A stretch of DNA of 5,917 nt from Fidelibacterota bacterium (lineage in GTDB: Bacteria; Fidelibacterota; UBA2242). This document shows, in pieces, positions 1-4,946 of the stretch. The position numbers and the translations under genes were made by a program. The DNA lies in contig JAUSPJ010000375.1 in NCBI GenBank assembly GCA_030655795.1, positions 1 through 5,917 of the forward strand, in the 5' to 3' direction. Below the pieces are notes generated by a model. That model saw only the letters and a list, made by a program, of their open reading frames with translations. It was not told the DNA's origin and did no database searches. Within the stretch, counting starts at the first letter, position 1. Every line of letters starts with the position of its first letter.

Positions 1-332
1 CGTGTCATTTTCCCCCAGACCGGCCAGGAAAAATGATCGGTAAGTTCAAGCACTGCAAAAAATAACGGAATATATCCCGGACAGATAAATGCATCTAAAA
101 GCGATTCGTGATTACACATTATTAAATAGGGGCGCCGGTGATCAAAGCTATCCAGACCGGTAACTTGAACCCGCACGGATATCACACGCAACAGCAACCG
201 GCACAATGGCCGGATAAGTACAAACAGCTGTTGCGGACGATAGAAAATCATCCCGATAAATACCAGCGCCGCAATGAGTGAAAAGACTAATACGGCAACA
301 ATCCATCGATAAATATATACAATCCGTTTCAT
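1..332 (-). CDS. PlsC-type lysophospholipid acyltransferase, N-terminal part (runs off the left edge)
   Basis: This is the first 110 codons of a minus-strand gene whose 3' end lies outside the window. It begins MKRIVYIYRWIV, has one hydrophobic segment at about residues 10-31, and then carries NHESLLDAF at residues 74-82. That is the HX4D catalytic motif (H75, D80) of glycerolipid acyltransferases of the PlsC/LPLAT family, and the preceding short hydrophobic strand (PYLIMC) is typical of the fold. Such enzymes move an acyl group to the sn-2 position of lysophosphatidic acid or a related lysolipid at the inner membrane. The glycerol-phosphate-binding blocks that would fix the substrate are beyond the edge, so the exact member of the family is open. 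ATG at 332-330 was chosen because a TAA stop lies directly upstream in the same frame (335-333). No Shine-Dalgarno sequence is visible. It is transcribed divergently from trkH. Confidence 0.82.
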   Translation of the reverse strand, partial: MKRIVYIYRWIVAVLVFSLIAALVFIGMIFYRPQQLFVLIRPLCRLLLRVISVRVQVTGLDSFDHRRPYLIMCNHESLLDAFICPGYIPLFFAVLELTDHFSWPVWGKMT

Positions 333-376
333 TTACTGGCCCATTTGTGTCAAATCCGGCATATCACGCTGGCTTA

Positions 377-404
377 AATATACAAATTCCACTATGAGCT
401 ACAA
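377..404 (-). promoter_or_regulatory. Candidate sigma-70-like promoter for the acyltransferase gene
   Basis: Read on the minus strand, TTGTAG (404-399) is followed after 16 bases by TATATT (382-377). This would place a transcript start near 370 and leave a leader of roughly 40 nucleotides before the ATG at 332. The match to consensus is moderate and the region is AT-rich, so a chance match is quite possible. Confidence 0.3.
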
Positions 405-427
405 GGGCTTTTTAGCAGTCGGCGAAT

Positions 428-484
428 TTGCTTAGTATAAAAAAAAACTGTAAACTTATACGATATTTTCAATGAATAATTTTG
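428..484 (+). promoter_or_regulatory. Candidate promoter elements upstream of trkH
   Basis: Two alternatives are visible. TTGCTT (428-433) is followed after 17 bases by TAAACT (451-456), a weak sigma-70 pair. Closer to the gene, TAATTTTG (477-484) matches the Bacteroidetes-type -7 element TAnnTTTG, but no good TTTG partner lies about 19 bases upstream of it. A third hexamer, GATAAT at 496-501, is too near the ATG at 504 to drive a normal leader. I cannot choose between them by eye. Confidence 0.25.
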
Positions 485-503
485 GGTTTTATTGCGATAA
501 TAT

Positions 504-1949
504 ATGAGATTCCGCCATGTTCTGACTCTTCTGGGGGCCCTATTTCTGGTTTTGGGATTTTTTCTGATTATCCCGCTGATTATCAGCATTCTAAACAGAG
601 ACTCCCTGGTTTTTGCCTTCATTATTCCAATTATATCGGCCGTTACCGTCGGACTGATTCTGGAGTATAATAAACCGGAAAAAATTGTTATCGAAAAACG
701 GGAAGCCGTCGCGATTGTCGTTTTTGGCTGGCTGTTTGTTTCGTTGCTGGGCGCGTTACCTTTTCAACTGTCCGGGTATTTCAACGGTTTTCTTGATGCG
801 TTTTTTGAAAGCGTGTCTGGTTTCACGACCACCGGCGCCTCCGTTCTAACTGATATTGAAGCAGTGCCGGCCAGTCTGCTGGTTTGGCGCAGTATGACCC
901 ACTGGATCGGTGGCATGGGAATCATTATTTTAGCTTTGGTCATATTACCCGCAATTAATGTCGGCGCCCGGAACCTCTACAATTTTGAATCTTCGTCCAT
1001 CGCCCAGGAACAAATAACACCCAAAATAAAAGACACGGCCCGGTTGCTCTGGATTGTCTACCTGACACTCACTGTTGCGGAGACCATTCTTCTACTGCTT
1101 TGCGGGCTCTCTTTTTATGACGCTGTTTTAACGGCTATGGCAACAATTCCCACCGGCGGATTTTCACCCCGCAACGCCAGTATTGCCCATTATGCCAGCC
1201 CTTATGTCGAAGCCGTCGTTGTGTTTTTTATGATTCTGGCCGGGATTAATTTTTCCCTTTATCTGGTCGTTTTTAAAACCAATAAGAGCGTCCGGCAGTT
1301 TGGCGATGTCGTCAAATTTTACTTGTTGCTGATGTTTGTCAGCACAATAATCGTTGTTGCCGACCTGCGAATACATTACTATGACACGCTTATAGAATCA
1401 TTCCGGTATGGTGTTTTCCAGGTAGTATCAATCAATACCACCACCGGTTTTGTGACGGCGGATTACGAACGCTGGCTGCCGCTTAGCCAGATTGTACTGC
1501 TGATACTGATGTTTATCGGCGCCTGTCCGGGATCAACAACCGGCGCGATTAAAAACTCCAGGATAATCATCCTCATGAAAAGTATTTACCGGGAACTAAT
1601 CCAACTGATTCACCCAAGAGCCGTAAGTCCTATCAGGCTGAACAATCGGGTTATCGATGATAAAACGGTCAAAACGGTTCTGGTTTTTATTTGCATGTAC
1701 CTGGTTTTCTTCTTTGTCGCTTCGATGTTGATGACTTTTTCCGGGACTGATCTGAATACATCGATCTATTCAGTCGCAACAACACTCGGCGGCGTTGGCC
1801 CGGGGCTCGGGATGACTGGCCCCATGGACAGTTTTGCCGGTCTTTCCGTGTTTAATAAAGTTGTTTTAATTACCTGTATGCTTTTTGGACGTCTGGAGTT
1901 CTATTCCGTTTTCCTCATATTTATCCCAAAATTCTGGAAGAAAGCGTAA
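504..1949 (+). CDS. trkH: TrkH-family potassium uptake protein
   Basis: This 481-residue polytopic membrane protein is the channel-like subunit of Trk potassium uptake, close in length to classical TrkH. All four pore-loop repeats can be seen: TTTG at 108-111, PTGGF at 216-220, NTTTGF at 311-316 and GGVGPGLG at 429-436. These supply the glycines of the selectivity filter. GACPGSTTGAIKNSR at 339-353 matches the intramembrane-loop/helix region after the third repeat, and GRLEFYSVFLIF near the C terminus is a family signature. TrkH normally works with a cytoplasmic TrkA/KtrA-type RCK subunit that binds nucleotide; none is encoded in the window, so a partner must lie elsewhere if one exists. ATG at 504 fits the family N terminus, and the next in-frame Met is residue 131, but no Shine-Dalgarno sequence precedes it. 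It is probably its own transcription unit. Confidence 0.95.
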   Translation: MRFRHVLTLLGALFLVLGFFLIIPLIISILNRDSLVFAFIIPIISAVTVGLILEYNKPEKIVIEKREAVAIVVFGWLFVSLLGALPFQLSGYFNGFLDAFFESVSGFTTTGASVLTDIEAVPASLLVWRSMTHWIGGMGIIILALVILPAINVGARNLYNFESSSIAQEQITPKIKDTARLLWIVYLTLTVAETILLLLCGLSFYDAVLTAMATIPTGGFSPRNASIAHYASPYVEAVVVFFMILAGINFSLYLVVFKTNKSVRQFGDVVKFYLLLMFVSTIIVVADLRIHYYDTLIESFRYGVFQVVSINTTTGFVTADYERWLPLSQIVLLILMFIGACPGSTTGAIKNSRIIILMKSIYRELIQLIHPRAVSPIRLNNRVIDDKTVKTVLVFICMYLVFFFVASMLMTFSGTDLNTSIYSVATTLGGVGPGLGMTGPMDSFAGLSVFNKVVLITCMLFGRLEFYSVFLIFIPKFWKKA

Positions 1950-2058
1950 TGGCCTTTTACCTTGATTTTAGGGGGGGCTGGAATTAAATTTGCTTTGCTT
2001 TACACGACGGGTGAGCAAAACCGGAAATATTTGTAATTATTATGCCTAGAGAAATAAA
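1950..2058. other. trkH-parA intergenic gap with G7 tract and small inverted repeat
   Basis: The 109-base gap contains a run of seven G (1971-1977) and, further on, an inverted repeat described separately. No hairpin followed by a T-run was found, so a factor-independent terminator for trkH is not evident. AT-rich sequence just before parA (around 2025-2041) could hold a -10 element, but I found no well-spaced -35 partner. Whether parA is read from its own promoter or partly through trkH cannot be decided here. Confidence 0.5.
1994..2019. repeat. Imperfect inverted repeat upstream of parA
   Basis: TTTGCT (1994-1999) pairs with AGCAAA (2014-2019), and after a three-base bulge CAC (2003-2005) pairs with GTG (2011-2013) around a five-base loop GACGG. 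It lies 40-65 bases before the parA start and is not followed by a T-run, so it is not a typical terminator. It could be an operator, an RNA leader structure or chance. It does not match the ParB site parS. Confidence 0.35.
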
Positions 2059-2835
2059 GTGACAAAAATCATTACGATCGCCAATCAAAAGGGCGGGGTC
2101 GGGAAAACAACAACGTCGGTCAACCTGGCAGCGGGACTGGCCGTATCTGAGGTCAGCACGTTGTTAATCGACATGGACCCCCAGGCCAACGCCACTATTG
2201 GTTGCGGTATCGACTATAAAACTGTCGACCAGAGCATTTATAATGTACTGGTTGATGGTTCAGATATAAATTCCCACATATTTCAGACGCAGATCCCTTT
2301 TCTTGATGTGGCTCCGTCAACACCACAGCTGGTTGGCGCAGAAATTGAGATGGTGTCTATGATTGGCCGTGAAACCATATTAAAAAAGGCCATTGATAAC
2401 TTGGAAAAGGAATACAAATACATCATCATTGACTGCCCGCCATCGTTGGGACTGCTTACGATAAACAGCCTGACGGCGTCCGATTCTGTCCTGATTCCCA
2501 TTCAGTGTGAGTACTATGCGATGGAGGGACTGGGACAATTGCTAAACACAATTCGTCTTGTCCAGCGCAGTTTGAACCGGGATCTTCAGATTGAGGGCGT
2601 ATTAATTACGATGTACGACTCACGGTTACGTCTGTCACAAGAAGTTTCGGAACAGGTGCGCAGTCATTTTAAAGAAAAAGTATACCAAACCGTAGTCCGC
2701 CGAAATGTCCGTCTGGGCGAATCGCCCAGCTTCGGAAAACCGATTATTCTATATGACGCTTCCTCTGCCGGCGCGCAGGACTACATGGTTTTGGTAGGAG
2801 AAATATTCCACAATGACAGTCACACGACTCGGTAA
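2059..2835 (+). CDS. parA: Chromosome-partitioning ATPase ParA (Soj)
   Basis: This 258-residue protein matches the chromosomal ParA/Soj family over its full length. The deviant Walker A box KGGVGKTT is at 11-18 (signature K11, catalytic K16), Walker A' LLIDMDPQANAT at 35-46 includes D40, and Walker B YIIIDCPPSLG is at 121-131. A late block, GESPSFGKPIILYD, is also typical. In the family, the ATP-bound dimer coats nucleoid DNA and ParB stimulates its ATPase, which moves the origin. There is no N-terminal DNA-binding extension, so it is the small Soj type rather than the P1/F plasmid type. The start is GTG at 2059, placing MTKIITIANQKGG exactly where Soj begins; only a weak AGAGA lies about seven bases upstream. 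Its end overlaps parB by 23 bases, so the two are probably translationally coupled. It leads the par-peptidase-bactofilin cluster. Confidence 0.96.
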   Translation: MTKIITIANQKGGVGKTTTSVNLAAGLAVSEVSTLLIDMDPQANATIGCGIDYKTVDQSIYNVLVDGSDINSHIFQTQIPFLDVAPSTPQLVGAEIEMVSMIGRETILKKAIDNLEKEYKYIIIDCPPSLGLLTINSLTASDSVLIPIQCEYYAMEGLGQLLNTIRLVQRSLNRDLQIEGVLITMYDSRLRLSQEVSEQVRSHFKEKVYQTVVRRNVRLGESPSFGKPIILYDASSAGAQDYMVLVGEIFHNDSHTTR

Positions 2836-3682
2836 AGGTATCGGGGCCATTATTCCCGAGTTCCCCCAGGGAATCGATCTCACCAATCAGATTGCTGAAA
2901 TCGAAGTAGAAAAAGTGCGTTCCAACCCACTTCAGCCCCGCAAAGAATTCAACCTGCAGGCGATGGAAGAACTGAAGCAATCTATTCGGGAAAACGGGAT
3001 TATTCAGCCGGTAACGGTGAGACAGGTGGAAGACGGGTTTGAGCTGATTGCCGGAGAAAGGCGCCTGCGGGCCAGTGTGGAGCTTGGCCGCCAGAGCATC
3101 CCGGCGTATGTAATTCCTGTATCCAGCGATGTGGAAATGATGGAACTGGCGCTGATCGAAAATTTACAGCGGGAAAACCTGAATCCCGTTGAAGAGGCCG
3201 AGGCGTACCAGATGCTCACGGAGACTTTCAGCCTGTCACATGAAGATATTGCTCAAAAAGTCGGCAAAGAGCGCTCAACAATTACCAATTCACTGCGCCT
3301 GCTGGCCCTTCCGGATGAAATTCTCAGAGACTTAAAAGACCAAAAGCTCAGCGCCGGACACGCCCGGCCAATGATCACAATTACCAATAAAGAGCAGCAG
3401 TTAAATCTCTGGCGCAAAATAAAAAGAGATGCACTGAGTGTGCGTGCCACAGAAGCGCTTGTGAAAAATATTGCCGGTTCTCCGGAAAAAAAACCTATCC
3501 CCTCAAAACAGCATCCTGTTAAAATCTATAAAACCGTAGAGGACCGCCTGATGCATATTACCGGTTCCAGGGTAAGAATCAAGGGCAAAGAAAAAGGCGT
3601 TATCGAAATTGAATTCTATTCTAAAGAGGACCTTGGCCGGCTGCTTGAGCTGTTTGAAATAATTGAGGACCAGGCCCAATGA
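2813..3682 (+). CDS. parB: Chromosome-partitioning protein ParB (Spo0J)
   Basis: This 289-residue protein has the ParB parts in order. An N-terminal LGKGIGAIIP segment (6-15) is the ParA-stimulating region, followed by NPLQPRKEF at 38-46. GERRLRAS at 81-88 is the arginine-rich CTP-binding box, and ENLQRENLNPVEEA at 116-129 is the next nucleotide/parS domain block. The helix-turn-helix lies around 141-166 (LSHEDIAQKVGKERSTITN), and the C-terminal dimerisation domain from about 235 ends VIEIEFYSKEDLGRLLELF. In the family it loads at parS as a CTP-dependent sliding clamp and activates ParA. ATG at 2813 lies inside the end of parA; TAGGAG (2795-2800) is upstream with a rather long 12-base gap, but the resulting N terminus aligns with Spo0J. 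Its TGA stop overlaps the next gene's start as ATGA. AGHARPM replaces the commoner AGHAR-[AT]-L at 181-187, a small difference. Confidence 0.96.
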   Translation: MTVTRLGKGIGAIIPEFPQGIDLTNQIAEIEVEKVRSNPLQPRKEFNLQAMEELKQSIRENGIIQPVTVRQVEDGFELIAGERRLRASVELGRQSIPAYVIPVSSDVEMMELALIENLQRENLNPVEEAEAYQMLTETFSLSHEDIAQKVGKERSTITNSLRLLALPDEILRDLKDQKLSAGHARPMITITNKEQQLNLWRKIKRDALSVRATEALVKNIAGSPEKKPIPSKQHPVKIYKTVEDRLMHITGSRVRIKGKEKGVIEIEFYSKEDLGRLLELFEIIEDQAQ

Positions 3683-4485
3683 AAAATCAACACTACACCC
3701 TTCACCTGATCAGTGATACCCGTAAAAATCCCTTTAGACTCACGTTCAACAGTATCGCTGCCCGGTTGGTTCTGAGTGCAATTACCTTGCTGCTGATCGG
3801 CATTATCGCCGGAACGATGTACTTATTGCCTCGTGCATTAAAGTACAACGATCTGGTTGTTGAAAATGAACAGCTGATTGTTGATCGGTTGAAAGTAACC
3901 CAGATATTAAGTGACTACAACAAAATCCGCCAGATGGACCAGTATATCCGGTCAGTTCTGGGATCCGATCTTAATATTGCATCCCTGGATTCAAATTATT
4001 TGGATTCACTGTTTATTCCCGCCGGCACAATAAGTCATTCCCGGGAAAAAGCCGTTGAGATCAGCTATCTGGATAATGTTCCCATATTCCCGCCAGTGCA
4101 GGGATATATAACACGGGGATTTATCGATGATCACGTTCTAACTCAGGATAATCACTACGGATTAGATATTGCCGCACCCGAGGGCGTGCCGATTCGTGCC
4201 TCGGCATCGGGAGTTGTTGTATTTTCAAACTGGACTCACGATTTAGGATACACGGTGATTCTGTATCATCCCAACGGTTATTTTACAATTTACGGGCACA
4301 ACCAGCGCAATATTGTCGAAGAGCACCAGTACCTTAAACGCGGCGATACAATTGGATATTTGGGAAATACCGGCATCAGTCAGGGGCCTCATCTTCATTT
4401 CGAAATATGGCGGGAGGGCGAACCTATCGATCCTCAAAGTATGATCTATTCGTATAGACGTACTGATATATCCGTCAAAAATTAA
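3679..4485 (+). CDS. Membrane-anchored M23 (LytM-type) peptidoglycan endopeptidase
   Basis: This 268-residue protein begins with a cytoplasmic tail of about 27 residues, then one membrane helix (about 28-50) and a charged helical stretch (about 55-92) that may form a short coiled coil. A C-terminal LytM/M23 domain spans about 140-255. The zinc and catalytic residues are all present: HYGLD (H159, D163), YGH (H207) and HLHFEIW (H238, H240). It is therefore predicted to be an active metallo-endopeptidase that cuts peptide crosslinks, facing the periplasm or outer side, not an EnvC/NlpD-like activator with a dead site. Its ATG sits in an ATGA overlap with parB, with TTGAGGA (3663-3669) upstream. 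The bactofilin gene follows 19 bases after its stop. Single-pass M23 proteins beside bactofilins are known (for example LmdC in Hyphomonas), so recruitment by the bactofilin is a reasonable inference. Confidence 0.92.
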   Translation: MKNQHYTLHLISDTRKNPFRLTFNSIAARLVLSAITLLLIGIIAGTMYLLPRALKYNDLVVENEQLIVDRLKVTQILSDYNKIRQMDQYIRSVLGSDLNIASLDSNYLDSLFIPAGTISHSREKAVEISYLDNVPIFPPVQGYITRGFIDDHVLTQDNHYGLDIAAPEGVPIRASASGVVVFSNWTHDLGYTVILYHPNGYFTIYGHNQRNIVEEHQYLKRGDTIGYLGNTGISQGPHLHFEIWREGEPIDPQSMIYSYRRTDISVKN

Positions 4486-4490
4486 GGAGG
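4484..4490 (+). promoter_or_regulatory. Strong Shine-Dalgarno sequence, overlapping the M23 stop and set far from the bactofilin ATG
   Basis: AAGGAGG overlaps the TAA stop (4483-4485) of the peptidase gene and is the best ribosome-binding match in the window. The only ATG, at 4505, is 14 bases beyond it, longer than the usual 5-9. An ATT at 4496-4498 is in frame at an ideal distance, but ATT starts are rare, so ATG is preferred. Confidence 0.7.
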
Positions 4491-4504
4491 ATAAGATTTT
4501 TAAT

Positions 4505-4849
4505 ATGAATAAGAAAAAAGATACAACTATCAATACAATTATCGGCGAAGATACAGTTTTCACCGGCAACATTCAATTAAATGGCAATATCATTATCTAC
4601 GGCCAAATCATCGGTGACGTAAGCACAGGCGGTACGATTACACTTTCCACGACTGCAAAAATCCGCGGAAACCTGAACGGCGAAGATTTAAATATCGGGG
4701 GCGCGGTCGATGGCAATGTCAGCGCAAAAGGCAAGGTTATCCTTGGTGAAAAGGCTCTTTTAAAAGGCGATATCAAAGCCGCCCAAATTGTTATCGAAGA
4801 CGGGGCCCGGTTTGAAGGCTCTTGCTTTATGAATCTCAACAAGGTCTAA
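4505..4849 (+). CDS. Bactofilin, cytoskeletal polymer-forming protein
   Basis: This 114-residue protein is a bactofilin (polymer-forming family, formerly DUF583). The core from about residue 11 to 108 is a run of short strands with regularly spaced glycine and hydrophobic positions: TVFTGNIQLNGNIIIYGQI, IGDVSTGG, AKIRGNLNG, GGAVDGNVSAKGKVILG, LLKGDIKAAQIVIEDGARFEG. This pattern is that of the right-handed beta-helix. Both tails are short (about ten residues before the core and six after), so it is near the minimal size. Bactofilins assemble without nucleotide into membrane-associated filaments that position cell-wall enzymes or other proteins. As the last gene of the parA-parB-M23 cluster it most likely scaffolds the preceding peptidase and might also interact with ParA or ParB, as reported for Myxococcus bactofilins. 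Translation probably starts at ATG 4505. Confidence 0.93.
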   Translation: MNKKKDTTINTIIGEDTVFTGNIQLNGNIIIYGQIIGDVSTGGTITLSTTAKIRGNLNGEDLNIGGAVDGNVSAKGKVILGEKALLKGDIKAAQIVIEDGARFEGSCFMNLNKV

Positions 4850-4861
4850 ATACAATCTCCC

Positions 4862-4887
4862 GTTTTTGCTCAATGAGCCAGAAAAAC
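4862..4887. repeat. Inverted repeat after the bactofilin gene, possible weak terminator or processing hairpin
   Basis: GTTTTT-GCTC (4862-4871) pairs with GAGC (4875-4878) and, after a CAG bulge, AAAAAC (4882-4887), around a three-base AAT loop. The T-tract precedes the GC stem and the A-tract follows it, the reverse of a normal factor-independent terminator on the plus strand. The short T-run after it is at 4894-4897. It starts 13 bases after the bactofilin stop, which suits an operon-end element, but terminator function is uncertain. Confidence 0.4.
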
Positions 4888-4911
4888 ATCCGAATTTTCC
4901 ATTTGATGCCT

Positions 4912-4938
4912 TTGTGGACTATTAATCAATCTTATACT
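4912..4938 (+). promoter_or_regulatory. Candidate promoter for the antiporter gene
   Basis: TATACT (4933-4938) is a good -10 match, with TTGTGG (4912-4917) 15 bases upstream; a spacing of 15 is short for sigma-70. Transcription would begin around 4944-4946, directly before the ATG at 4947. This would give an mRNA with almost no leader, in keeping with the absence of any Shine-Dalgarno sequence. Confidence 0.35.
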
Positions 4939-4946
4939 ATCGCAAA

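Larger units (their letters stand above)
333..503. other. Divergent intergenic spacer between the acyltransferase gene and trkH
   Basis: These 171 bases separate two genes that point away from each other, so both promoters should lie here. The half nearer trkH is strongly AT-rich, with a run of nine A at about 439-447. I see no convincing RNA gene or riboswitch. On the minus strand an open frame of about 19 codons from a GTG ends in the TAA that abuts the acyltransferase start; nothing else supports it as a gene. Confidence 0.6.

Noticed and set aside
333..391. About 19-codon minus-strand frame (from GTG) directly before the acyltransferase ATG
   Set aside because: The in-frame stop abuts the start as TAAATG, which suggested a leader peptide, but there is no ribosome-binding site and the frame is short enough to be chance.
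496..501. GATAAT as the -10 box of trkH
   Set aside because: It ends two bases before the ATG, so transcription would begin inside the gene, and there is no later credible start before the first membrane helix.
392..622. Minus-strand open frame of 76 codons spanning the trkH start
   Set aside because: It runs antisense into trkH, has a basic low-complexity product and no ribosome-binding site; best explained as chance in the divergent spacer.
818..834. Possible parS half-site (GGTTTCACGACC)
   Set aside because: Only the left half resembles the parS consensus; the palindromic right half is absent and the bases encode the conserved TTTG filter of TrkH. No full parS was found on either strand of the window.
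4243..4572. Minus-strand open frame of 109 codons
   Set aside because: It is antisense to the end of the M23 gene and start of the bactofilin gene, both well supported; it has no family signature.
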